Positions 51,101-62,724 of a DNA stretch of 64,000 bases are shown here, one piece after another (the stretch's first letter is position 1; every line of letters begins with the position of its first letter). The notes under the pieces were generated by a model. That model made no database searches. It had not been told where the DNA came from and saw nothing but the letters and a program-made list of their open reading frames with translations. Location of the stretch: contig OU342817.1 of NCBI GenBank assembly GCA_910591455.2, positions 16,233,915 to 16,297,914 of the forward strand, in the 5' to 3' direction. Source of the stretch: Pholis gunnellus (taxonomy: Eukaryota > Chordata > Actinopteri > Perciformes > Pholidae). The translations under genes and the position numbers were made by a program.

Positions 51101-51264
51101 TCACACACGTTGCACTCAGAACGACAACTGCTAAAAAACCTTTCAGTGGACCTCCGATGATACTAAAGCGTTCATTGTCATCGTCATTGTCCTGCTGCAT
51201 TGTGAAGTCTCATTGTCAGCGCTGCAGAACCGCCCCAAACTGGTACAAGTTGACATCTGTGGCG

Positions 51265-51367
<103 letters not shown>

Positions 51368-51864
51368 CGAGAGAAAGATCCATCCTGAAACGGACACCAC
51401 ATAACAGAGCTCTCCATTCTCTCATCTTCACATCCTGAAATAATTGATAAACACCTCTGGGTGCGAGCTCAATCGGAGGTGATTAGAAGGGTTTAGCAGC
51501 GCGGCACATGTTAGCAAAGGTTGATGGAGGCTCACAGGAATTTCAAAAGGCATTAGAGGCTAATCTGGGAGAAACCTGTCTTTGTCACTTGTAGGGCTAC
51601 GTGTCCCTATGAGAATGTGATCTATGTCAAGCACGCTCTCCATGTCAAGAAGAGAACAAGAGAGCAGGCCACCCGAGAAAGTTGAACCCAAAAGAATGCA
51701 GCTCTGGTATTCATTAATGAAGAGCCCTCTTCTCTGTGGTGGAACGAGAGCACAGGAATGAGGAGGTAGGGTGACAATGTGAGAGGAAGACAACATTTAC
51801 CGGAGTAGACTTTCTTTTTTTTTGAAACAATTACGAGCAACATTTTTAATGTATATTAGAATAT

Positions 51865-52775
51865 TTTATTGCTTTATGAAATGTTGCATGAATTCAACTG
51901 AAAAAAGCCTTCATATTGTTTGAAGTTCACAGAAATGTCTGTTTTAAGTCAACACTTGGTTGGTTGTGTACAGCTTGACATGACCGTGATTGTCGGCACA
52001 TAACTTACAACAAACATACATAAAACTCTTTGGCAGCAGGCTCAAAGCACTATCATACCTAAAACAACAATACAAACATCTGTATAAAATATAATAATAA
52101 TAATAATAATAATAATTAACCTGTTTGTTAGTTCAAAGCTCACAGTACACAAAAAACAACAACAACACGGTGTAGTTTTCAACTTGTATCCCACAATGGT
52201 GACCAGACCAGCAGAACCACCACATCAGGAAACACACTCACATACCGTAATCACACATGCAAACATACGTACAGAAGGAAAAAGTCATCGGAGAAACAGA
52301 TGATGAAATCAACACCATGACGCAGCAACACCCTTCCAAAAATGACAAACAACACCGTGTCTGTATCGGTTTGTTTTTCATACATCATGCAGCTCACCGG
52401 TCACACACCGCCGAGCCTTTGCAGAGCCAGCTGCTCCGGCTTTAGGAGACATGGACAGCGAGAGAGCATTCAAATCAGCAGTGTTTCAGGTGTTATAAGC
52501 TTAAATTATTGAACAAAGGGAAGTCTTCCAAACAGATAAGATCCATGTGATGGGAATGAGGTTACTCAGATTGACTGTTTATTTTGGGAGGGGAGGGGAA
52601 TGAAGGTCACATAGATAACCTTTTTTTTTGTTTTTGAATATTTATGTAGAAGAGCAGGACGCTTAAGTTAATATTTGGGGAATGTGGAAACCAGGTAAGA
52701 TAAATATGTAGCTTCGTAATCCACTGGGTTGGGAGAGGAGATGAAGGGGGAAATAAAGGGGGGAGCAGCAATTAC

Positions 52776-52844
<69 letters not shown>

Positions 52845-53170
52845 TATATTTATATAAATATTATGGCATAGACTCTCGGTTGCCCAACTACAATCCACAA
52901 TACTGTCCAAGTACCTCAGAGGATTTGTCTTTTCTCTTCCAGCTGGGCAGACTGCCTGCAGCTGTCCAGCTTAGTTAGAGGGAGTGAGTCGGAGCACAGC
53001 TCTTTCTCTAAAAATGTGAAAACAGTCCATTTCTTTTCGTGCGTCGGCCTCTTTCCACGACATTCTTGCATCCAATATTTAATCCACTCTCTATTCAAAG
53101 ACTTGCACTCTTCACAGATTCTCACAATTGTTTTGTTTTTGCCCTCATTCCAAATCGACCCCTCGGCTCT
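51865..53170 (-). other. Probable 3' UTR/downstream flank of amotl2
   Basis: It follows the amotl2 stop codon. On the minus strand AATAAA occurs at 52583-52578 and at 51870-51865, giving possible 3' UTRs of about 0.6 or 1.3 kb. The segment contains a (TAA)n tract (52091-52116) and a long (TA)n (52775-52860). Which polyadenylation site is used cannot be told from sequence. Confidence 0.35.
52775..52860. repeat. (TA)n microsatellite
   Basis: About 85 bp of alternating T and A with a few interruptions near 52838. Confidence 0.95.
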
Positions 53171-56100
53171 TTAAATGAAGATTTCCACTGCCTCTGACTC
53201 CAGCTCATCCAGGCCTCTGAAGGGGTTTGAGAGCAACTTATTGGGTCCTGCTTTGTCTAAGGGGGAGAAAAAAAAGAAGATAATTAATAAATATATAAAG
53301 GCTCTGTGGCTAAAACAGTGGAAGAATGTCCTAAATAGAGCTCAGCTATCAATGACTAAAGGTTCACAGAGATTTACCAGACTCTAACAGATCACTCTGG
53401 TAAATATGCTCAGTCAACAGATCCACAGTATTTCCTAACCATGCACATTCCTCAAAGCCCGCATTATGAACCATGACCTGGATGGCCGCTATCTCATTGG
53501 CTGGTTAAGAGGCGGCTTGGTTAATCAATCTGAGCATCCATGAAGCCGAGGGCCCAAACTCCTTCTATAAAGAGAGTACTTAAATGCTGTATGTGTGTGT
53601 GTGTTTTGTGTAGTGGAGTCTGAGCCTGTGAAGGCTTTTTTATTCATCATTCAAGATTGATACTGAGAGCATTATTGGATGGATTATTGGCCCTCGTAAA
53701 CAAACACGCTATTTGATAGATCACTCACCGCTGTTGAGCTTCGTTGTGCTGGCAGCCTCCTTGGCTTTCGTTCCCTCCACCCGCCGTTCTAGCGTTCCAG
53801 GTTCACACTGAGTGGAGAACTGACAGGTTGGCGAAGTCTGATCGTCTGAAAGACTCTTCCCTAAAAGACAACCGTATCTGTCAGCAGTGCTATCAACTCT
53901 TATCGATTGTGGAGATAACATTTTTTACTTTTTTAAAGGACTAGAACAGAAGTAGTTGACTGGAATATTCCATGTGTGAAGTGTTTGAGCGGGTAAATGT
54001 AAGAAGTACAGTAGGCTGCTTAGCTTTAGTACAACCAAAATTAGTTATTTACAGAACGGCAACATTATGATGCTCACCGCTACTCCTTGCGTTGCTCTTG
54101 GCGGTGCTGATGGAGGGGTTGGAAGAGGCTGGCCGGAGAGGGGCCTCCGCTGTATTCAGGAGGTTTGTGCGGGGACTTTGCTCGTCCTTCCGCCCTTGGT
54201 CCTGATGCAGCCGCTGGTTGAGGATCTTGATCACGGCGTCCTTTTCCAGGATCTGAGCGTAAAGAGCGCGGATCCTGTTCTCCATCTCTTGATTCCTGTA
54301 GTCAGCGACTGGCAGGTCCTCGTTGAAGCTGTTGTTAGAGGAGTGGCAAGGCGAGTGGTTAATGATGGTGGTGTCTCTGCAAAGGAAAAAGATCATGTTC
54401 TGGGCTTGACTCAAATTCAAATGAGCTGGGAAAAAAAACATGCGGACGTAGGATGTCCCGGCAAGTGTAAAGCAAAAAGTCTACGATGTTTACCTCTGGG
54501 CGGCGGCCGTGGCAGCCACCTCCATCGCAAACTGCCTCATGGTGCTCTCTTCCAGGTACTTCTGCTCCCAGCGCACCATGTCGGCCTCAAGGGCCAGGAT
54601 TCTCTCCTCGCGCTCATGCAGACGCTCTTGGAGGGAGCCCATGGTCACTCCTGGTGGCTGGGACTGCCTCTATAGGTGGAGGGAGAGAGGATTTAAATCA
54701 GGTGGCAAGGGACCCTAAAGCTACTGAAAGGATACAGTACAGAAATCAGGCCTTTTGATTGTTTCCTAGGACAGAAAATGTACCTGTTGTGCCCTCAGAC
54801 TCCTGAGCTCCTGCTCTAGTCGCGTCCTCAGCTTCATCTCCAGGGTCTCCCTCTTCTCACAGGTGGACTGTAGCTGGGCCAGCGCACTCTGAAGTCGCTC
54901 CACCTTCTCCACATAAGCCCTCTTCCTCCTCAGCTCCTCCTCAAGCTGGCGACCTCGTCCGCGAGCGGCGTCCAGGGCCTCCTCGAGCCGCTTGGCCCTC
55001 AGGCTCTGCTCCTCCGCCGTGGATCGGAATCGCTCCAGCTCCCGCTCGACGCGCTCCCGCTCAGAGTTCTGCTCCTCGTCTGAAGCAAAAGAAAGAGCAA
55101 ATGTTGGCAGGTTAATCACATGTTTGAGGAGTGTGGTCATGATCTTAATAGTAGTTTGGGCACAAGTGCTCCAAATCTGCCTGAGGTTCTTTTCTCAAAT
55201 ACGTATGAGCTTCAAGCCATAATTTCTCCCTCCTGAGTCCAACCACAGTAATAAGCACCAGAGTTGCTACATGGTGGCCAGTGTTCTTCATTTAGCAAAG
55301 CACTCCTGGAATGCTGAGAGGAAGAAGGAGGAGGAGGAGGAGGAAGGGGGGAGAAAGCCGCCCTATCCCTTTGACCCACATAGCGCAGGCCATTCCTCAT
55401 CAAGGCCATACAAACACCGCCACTCCGCTTGAGTCCAGTTCCTTAAACAGACAGCATAAATCACACTAACAACAGGTGGGGGGACCTCATTTCTATCACT
55501 TCCACCGCTGCTCTGTGATTTAGAGCCCGCTCGTTTCCCTTTGCAAAGATGTGCGTGGATTGAATTCCCTATTATTAAGCCTCCTCGCCAAATAAGCTGA
55601 GGTTATGCAAGGGAAATTCCTGCATGCAGGACTCCCTTAGCTACAAAAAGGGCCCCATGCTATGCTCCGATCCGATCCAATCAAGCATGTTGATTACAAA
55701 AGGAGGATGCCACAGAGAGCCGGGGAGAGGAGAGCCAAACCGAACGACATACTCACTTTGTTCAAGGAGTTTCGCCATGATGTGCTGGTTATGGTCGGCT
55801 GCTTCTACTTCTTTTGCGACGTGCGTTCTGGCATTTTCCAAGTTTTCTGTAACGCGGCAAAGTTTTAGAATTAGACGTCGCTGTGAAATAGGTCTGGATC
55901 TGATATTACGGTAGGATACTTAAAACGTGGTATTGTGGGTGGCAGGAGTTCATACCTCTAAGGTCTCTGTTGAAGTCCTGCAGCCTCCTGATCTCAGCCA
56001 CTAGCCTCCTCCTCAGTGTCTGCTCCAGGTTTTCCCTCTTACAGCTGCCCTGCATCAGTGTCTCATAAGCCTCTGAAATACGCTGGATCTCCTGCTCCAA

Positions 56101-58837
56101 CTGAAAAAGGGAAGAAAAGAAGAGGGGATAGGGGGGGGGGGATTGGAGAGGGAGAGAGAGGAGCACAGAAAAGGAGAAGGTTGAGAAGAGGAATTTTTGG
56201 TTAACCTACTTCACATGCCAGGGAGGAGCTGGAATGTTGATTCATGTTGTTACAGTGCATAGATACATTATGTACGACAGGGTACATATGCGACTGTGTG
56301 TATACAGTACACTCAGTGTGTGTGTGTGTGTGTGTGCGGTATAATACTGAGAAGGAATTCAAGCCCGCACCACTCCCTGTGAGACTGATTTATATCTACA
56401 TTCCTGAGGGCTGATAGCTCTAGTTCCAGGTGTACGAGCGCACAGGAGCGCGCACGTACACAACACACCGCAAAGAACAAGTTAACATCTGGGAAGGCTG
56501 CCAGCAGAGGGAAGGTGTGCATGCCTGTGCCTGGGTTGTGGAAACGGCAAAGAGAAACCCACCATTATAGCAAGTCACACAGGCATGTTTACTCAGGGCT
56601 GCGGCCTGACGGGGAAAAAAACTTTCCAACCCCGGCAATTATAATTCTTTAAGGCTGAGACAAGTCAACGGCCATGTGACATAACTCCAGCCGAGAGCGG
56701 AGTGGATTTTCGCAAAGATTGGCTGAGGTATCGAATGTCTCCAAAGCTGTTGTTCCACCACGTTGATCAAGAAAAGATGCTTATCCAAGGCCTGTTTAGT
56801 TGGAGAGTCCATACAAAAAAAAGGCAGGAAACAGGAAGAGAGAAGGTGGAAAAGGTGCCGTTTGGTGGAAAAAACAAAAGAGACCTTTCACTTTTTACAC
56901 AGCAGCCCACCACCTGCCACAGACCCCCAACCCCCATCAGCTGTGTGTGCGGGTCACAGCCCGATCAATTGCTGTCTGACAAGCCCTAGATTAGGCTGAA
57001 AATCTATGGCCTCCCTGGAACTAAAACACACACACACACACGCCCTGGCCTCCACAAGGTCAACTCCACAATGAAAGGAGTGTGTAAACACAGTAGCAGG
57101 CTGTGACCTCTGTTTGTGCCTCTGTGGTATGGAAGGTAGCAGCTGCTGATCTCATCTGTCCCGTCCAGATGAGGGAGTGTGCCTGGAGTTGGACGTCGGG
57201 GAGACAACTGTTGACCGGGGTTGGGTTTCATAGACAGGTGTGGGGGTTGGAGGATGATGTCTGGCTGATCGGCAGCTAAATAACTTTGGAGTGCTTCCCT
57301 CTGAAATTGAGTCGCGGATGTTGTGACAACCCCTCTTTTGTATATTGGGCTCAAGGGGTAAAATGAAACTCCCCTGAATGAAATGTAAAGCTAGCTGGAG
57401 TTTTGTATAGATAAAAGACTTTCTCTCGTGGATATCCTCTCCTTACCTTCTGAATACGGCCAGTCTTTTCCCTGTGTGCTTCCAGCTCTTGCCTCAGCCT
57501 CTCATTCTCCATCAGCAGCAGCTCCACCTGGTTGGGCTCCTCCAAGCCAGCAGGTGGCAGGCCGGTGAAAGTGCTGTAGCAGGGGACTTCAGGTGGCTGA
57601 CCCAACTGGACATACCTAAGAGACCATACCATTGCTGAGTGAAAACAAACTCGTATCTTAACTGTGCATCTTAATTAAAAGGCTGATTCAAAACATTTAG
57701 GGCGGCCCGCTTAAGCTATTTTAGAGCAAGGCATCTGAAATATCGCTCTATTCCCATCTACCGAGGAGCAGACAAGCTGACTCCAGAGGCTGTTAAGAAT
57801 GTAAAAGCCTATAAGAGGAACATACTTTTGTAAAGGCCTCCAAAGCAACACAAGCGTGTGAAACTATCCTGTTCCACTATGCCAAGCATTACAAACACCT
57901 GCAGGGCTGAACTTGTTCTAAGTATTCCAAGAAGCAAATCGGTTCGCAGTCCACAGTGTGACTCACATTGATAAGTATGTGTTTACGCATGTGAATCGCA
58001 ATGACGAGTCCTGGAAGGTGAATGCAAGTCTGGCTCAAGTACAAAAACTACACCACAGAATATGATGTCATGTTACAAGTGGTTGGAAAAAATAAAAACA
58101 TGCCCTCTGAAGTTGCCTCTGTACCTGTGCTGCTGTGCCTGCACCGGCTCCTGGACCTGGTGAGGGATAAATCCGTGGCCCTGGATGGGGGCCGAGTACT
58201 CTGGAGGCGGGGTGCGCTTGTCCAGGCTCTGCCTTGTGCTCTGGAGGCCTTGTGGCATGTAGTAAGCGAGCTCTGGGTAGCTGTGAGAGGTGCTCTTGAT
58301 GGCCTCTGCTTTAGCAACTGCATCATTCCTCTCCAGAGATATCTGCATGCAATGCTCACTGAGTGAGCGCACGTGGCCGCACTTCAGCTCCATCAGATCT
58401 GCCTCTTCGTGGAAGGCCCCCTCATGCAGGAGCCCTTCGTGGAGCTGACTGGCGGGGCCCGTAGGGGCCCAGTGGGAGGCCAGATACTGAGAGTGCACCT
58501 TGGCCTGCTCATAAGTCGGCAGCTCCTCCCCGTGCAGCTGGTAGAGCTGGTAGCCGCTTTCTGAGTGGTGGTAGTCGCCCTGGTGCTCCTGGCCCTGGGG
58601 CTCCTGCCTCGCAGAGAGCTGAGGGAACGGAGGGTCCTCCTGGGTGAGGCTCTCCAAAGAGGACCGTGGGCTCCTGCCCATGTCGCCTCCACTGCTGGGT
58701 CCACTTCCACTGCCTCCACGCAGGGCCTGCTGCTGGATGGCTAATAAGGTGCGGGTGTCTGTGGGGTTTCCATAGCGTAGCTGCTCCTGGATGAGCCGGT
58801 GCAGGACCGTGCCAGACGGCTCTTCGGTGGACGACAT
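53171..58837 (-). CDS. amotl2: Angiomotin-like 2
   Basis: Motin-family scaffold at tight junctions and actin; it binds and restrains YAP and takes part in Hippo signalling. Coding exons: 58837-58125, 57615-57447, 56100-55956, 55846-55757, 55079-54784, 54669-54494, 54376-54078, 53860-53729, 53256-53171. All junctions are AG/GT and in phase, giving 701 aa (human AMOTL2 is about 780). The N-terminus GTVLHRLIQEQLRYGN and TRTLLAIQQQALRGG are AMOTL2 hallmarks. YAP WW-binding motifs are LPTY (106-109) and PPEY (211-214). HVRSLS (155-160) fits the LATS site. The coiled coil and angiomotin C domain run from about residue 262 to about 600 (ENERLRQELE, EEELRRKRAYVEKVERLQ, EADMVRWEQKYLEE, AQILEKDAVIK). 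The protein ends in EIFI, a PDZ ligand where human has EILI. I cannot tell the a from the b paralogue. Confidence 0.97.
56101..57446 (-). other. amotl2 intron (1.3 kb)
   Basis: Lies between coding exons 2 and 3. It contains a short (GT)n near 56317 and no additional exon. Confidence 0.8.
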
Positions 58838-58923
58838 AATGCTTTGTGTACGTTGTTATCTTCTCTACAGACCAGTCGAACTCTTTCTTATTTTGAAAGT
58901 ATTTAAATAAGTCGTCTGCGAAC
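58838..58923 (-). other. amotl2 5' UTR part of the first coding exon
   Basis: A splice acceptor CTGTTCCAG|GTTCGC places the exon start at 58923, leaving 86 nt of leader before the ATG at 58837. Confidence 0.6.
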
Positions 58924-59469
58924 CTGGAACAGAGCAGAATGAGGGAATAAAGTACAATCAGTCAAACATATATAACAGGAGACAACTGAATATTCCGATG
59001 AAAGGCTGTGTTTGAGGCATGCAGGCCTTGGCAATAACAACAACACTGACTTGAACATAATACAAACATATCCTTATTTATGTTGAACAAATAAAAGCTT
59101 CCTGATTAACGTTTTACCTCCATAATGTGAAAACAGTTTAGCTTTGACTCTAATTCGCCAACAGCGACAACACAGAGATGTGGAGACATTTTTCCACAGC
59201 AGGCAAAAAAATAAAAATGCTTGCGCTTAGAATTCCAATCTCACGGGGGAGCAAAAGCGCACAAAACCGCATTGTAAAATAACTTCATCTCTGGTCTTAT
59301 AGCACAATGGTCGTCGTAAAAAACACCGTACATAGCGTTTAGTTCCCTCACAACACACTACAATGTCAAAAGTTTGAAACAGAAGTTACGATGGAGCTAC
59401 TTTCTTCGTGTTTGTGCTCGTTTTTTTTTTCTGTTGTGGCGAAGGGAGAGAAAAAGAAGCTCTTCTTAC

Positions 59470-59700
59470 CAGCTCACGCTCTCATCGTAACGAAACGTTG
59501 TTCTCGATCTCGACGTGAAAAAAGTCAGAGTAATTCCTCTATTTCCATGAGTTTCTTTTCTTCTTCTCTCGAGTCAAACGTGTCTTATGTTCCTCCTCCT
59601 GAACGGGCTGCCGCGCTCCTCTCTCGCTGTGAAATGAATGTGGAGAGAGCAGGCGGCGATAATAAGTAACCGAGGAGGGACTGAGGTCGGAATGCCAGGA
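59470..59700 (-). other. Probable amotl2 noncoding first exon
   Basis: A good donor, GAGCTG|GTAAGAAGAG on the minus strand, marks an exon end at 59470. The 5' limit is not visible. I place it near 59700 because the GC-richer segment ends there. Confidence 0.45.
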
Positions 59701-59804
59701 ATGTAAAACGCGAGGTCCCTCTGGGATCAAAAGCGTAAAACCACACGGGAGGTGGAGGGGAGGGGGGGGGGGGGGGGGGGGGCTGCAATGCGCTTGAGCA
59801 TTCC
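59689..59804 (-). promoter_or_regulatory. Candidate TEAD-site cluster at the amotl2 promoter
   Basis: GGAATG at 59689-59694 and GGAATG at 59698-59703 are direct repeats 3 bp apart. CATTCC at 59799-59804 is a third copy in the opposite orientation. GGAATG is the TEAD/M-CAT core. AMOTL2 is an established YAP/TEAD target in vertebrates, so the position just upstream of the first exon makes function plausible. It is not proven. Confidence 0.5.
59761..59782. repeat. Poly-G run
   Basis: A run of about 20 G residues upstream of amotl2, a possible quadruplex and sequencing-difficult site. Confidence 0.85.
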
Positions 59805-60097
59805 CAATGGGGAGTTAAATGAAGTATATGATGGGCTTTGAGAATGAATGCATTTATGCTCCGCGAAAGGGAAAGAGATATCTGCCTTTTATTCTATGCA
59901 CACCAAGCTCCTTCCTGCGAGGCTTCACAGAAGTTGTCAGTGGCGCTTGCACTACTTTTGTTCCTCTGATGGACTCATTCAGTGATAGGAGAAGTATTCA
60001 GCCTCAATGCAAAAGTGTAAAGAAAGAGAGAAAAGGTAAAAGCTCTGCATTAAATATGTGACTTTACTGGGCAGAAGTATCAGTAAAAACATGTCCT

Positions 60098-60383
60098 GGA
60101 GGGACAGTTCGGCCCCAAAATCAGCACTACATATTTTCATACATTTTTATGGTTTTGGGGTGAGTTGCCCAATTTTAGAGATATCGTACAGAGAGATGTC
60201 TTCTCCGTTATAATAAGACTGTATGGCACTTGGCTTGTGGTGCTCAAATCCTCCCAAAATACATTTGAAAAAACTCAACAGCGATGTCTCTTGTCCAAGA
60301 ATCCATGACCCAGTTATACTCAAGATAAATTACTTAAAATAATCCAACGTATTTATGATTTTGGGATGAACTGTCACTTTAAA
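60098..60383. mobile_element. MITE-like element with imperfect TIRs
   Basis: The left end reads GGAGGGACAGTTCGGCCCCA. The reverse complement of the right end reads TTAAAGTGACAGTTCATCCC. The shared GACAGTTC-CCCAAAATC core makes an imperfect inverted repeat of about 25 bp enclosing about 285 bp. Fragments of the same family occur near 35037 and 38925. Non-coding. Confidence 0.6.
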
Positions 60384-61005
60384 GGGAATGTGCAAAATGT
60401 CCCTGTCAAAGCTATATGATTATATCGCTGGATGTTATCATTGAATCCCTTAAAATACATCTGAAAAGTAACTGTAACTATTGAATAATCCGCAGTGAAG
60501 TAAAAAAAGAAAGAAAAAAAGAGTACAGTAATTTCTCTTTAGGTAGGATACAGAAACATAAAATGAAACTGTTGACCTAAAAGTAAAATTAGGTCAAATA
60601 CATGTTTAGCTTGGACCTTTAGTTTGACATATAACCTAATGTTAAGGTGGAGCTAATTTAGTATATTCTAAAAACTGTATATAATATTTTATTTTGCATG
60701 TAAAGAGCTGTAAAACGCACAATATTTCTCTCTTAAAAGTATTAGTCGTAGTAGTGCATACAATTGACATATACTCAAGTAACGTACTTGAGTAAATACT
60801 TAATTGAGTGTCTCTCTATTGTCTTGCTAATGTACCGTTTGTGACATAGAGGAAGGGAGAGCTCTGACCTTTGCACTTCTAGAATTAGGTTGCTTGTAAT
60901 TGTGTTGTCTGAGAGGAATTCAAGCTCCTTGCATTCACTGCAGGACACTATGGACGAGTGAAACTCCTCTTGTCTGTGAAAGTGTGTTGACGCTGTGCAT
61001 GCCTT

Positions 61006-61008
<3 letters not shown>

Positions 61009-61079
<71 letters not shown>
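61009..61079. repeat. (GT)n microsatellite
   Basis: About 35 GT units. Confidence 0.97.
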
Positions 61080-61083
<4 letters not shown>

Positions 61084-61868
61084 GTGTGGTGTGTGGCAGC
61101 TGTCCACTGGAATCTGAGGTCTGCGTGTGCCCCATTACTACACACAGTGGCTCTTTGTACCCAACATCACACTACGCGGTGCGGAGCAGAGGCTGGAGAA
61201 TGCTACAGATGGGCACAGATCTCAAACACGCACGGAGAGGTTGTCCTCCTGCTGAGATCGGGTCACACACAAGGTCACAACACGTATGGATGGCTGGTCA
61301 GTCAGAAGGATAGTTAACCCTTCTTCCATTCACATATTAAGTCTTTTAATTAGTCATTCAATTTCTTTCTGTATCTTCTCCAACATGGGGAACATCCATT
61401 TTTGTTTTCTCGACGATTAAATCTTCCCGCCTCGAGGGAGAAAGCAAATCTTTATGGCAGGCTTTATTTCTGTCCGAGCCAAAAGACAAGACATAGCTAT
61501 TTATTACCCGCTTGAAGCTAAATGCTATATTGAGGACTTTAGACAGGGACTCAGACTTTTACTGTGGGCCCTTTAAATAGCAGAGATTTTAGTCATAACA
61601 GACCAGTCATGTCTTTGAGCTGTGAAGGGACAGAAAGGAACACACAAATAGAGAAGTTTACAGATGGCATCCCTCCAGAAGCCTCCAGCAGACAAAACAC
61701 AAAAATCGGAGAAATCAAAGCACAACGGTCATTGATTATTGCACAGTATGTGGCCACTGGCCTCAGGCTGATTATCTCATTAAACCTAAAAATCTATAGA
61801 CACATTGAGTTGGTGTTGAACTGACGATGGTGCGTGTCCACATCATCTCTCTGGCCCTTTCCTCCTTA

Positions 61869-61871
<3 letters not shown>

Positions 61872-61909
<38 letters not shown>

Positions 61910-61940
61910 ACACACACACGCACACACACACACACACACA
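61872..61940. repeat. (CA)n microsatellite, interrupted
   Basis: CA units with a CCCA and a CG interruption. Confidence 0.95.
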
Positions 61941-62164
61941 TTCCCGTCATGTTTCAGATGCTGCATGCTAAAATGGGCTCTTTTAAAAAAAAAAACATGC
62001 AGACACTGCGTCTCTGTGGGCGGCGCTCACATGGAGGCGACTGGTCAGCAAAGTGGAACATGCTTGCATTTCCCCTTCAGATCCACACTGTGTGGAGAAG
62101 CACATTCTCCACCTTTTTAAAAGTCTGGTCGTGTCATTTAACACCACCTCTCGACTTCCTCTAC

Positions 62165-62170
<6 letters not shown>

Positions 62171-62201
<31 letters not shown>

Positions 62202-62219
62202 GTGTGTGTGTGCGTGTGT
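62171..62219. repeat. (GT)n microsatellite, interrupted by GC
   Basis: GT units with two GC interruptions. Confidence 0.93.
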
Positions 62220-62672
62220 CTCTGCTGGTGGACAACGCCTCTGGCCGTTTTGTCCTCCATTGTGCCACACTTCCTGTGAACTTCCAAAGGAATGCAAGGC
62301 TGACCCTCTAGAAATTAAGGACGCTTTCAAAAAGTCATTACAGGAGATGAAAATCTAAAATGGCCACAGAAATTCCTCAGTGGCATTCTGTAGACGACCC
62401 CAAAACAGACAAAAGTTAAATTTCACGAGTTATTCCGTGGTTGTGCAAAGAACAGTGGCTTTGAGGAAAATAAAACATAATTGTGTTGTTGCTTTACACA
62501 GTAAAATCATATTGCTCTTGAGGTTTTGGTGGAAACATGAGCACAAATGAGAGAAGTCAAACTACCAGTTACTCAATTGGAAACAGTCTGACTCTAAATT
62601 TACTCATCTGAGCCCTGTGTTAAAGTCAGAATAAAAATGTCTTTGTCAAAGGGAGGGAGGCAGGAAGACAAA

Positions 62673-62673
<1 letters not shown>

Positions 62674-62722
<49 letters not shown>
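62674..62722. repeat. (GT)n microsatellite
   Basis: About 24 GT units. Confidence 0.95.

Positions 62723-62724
<2 letters not shown>

Noticed and set aside
54067..54675. 202-codon plus-strand ORF
   Set aside because: Antisense to amotl2 coding exons and running across two of its splice sites; amotl2 explains the open frame.
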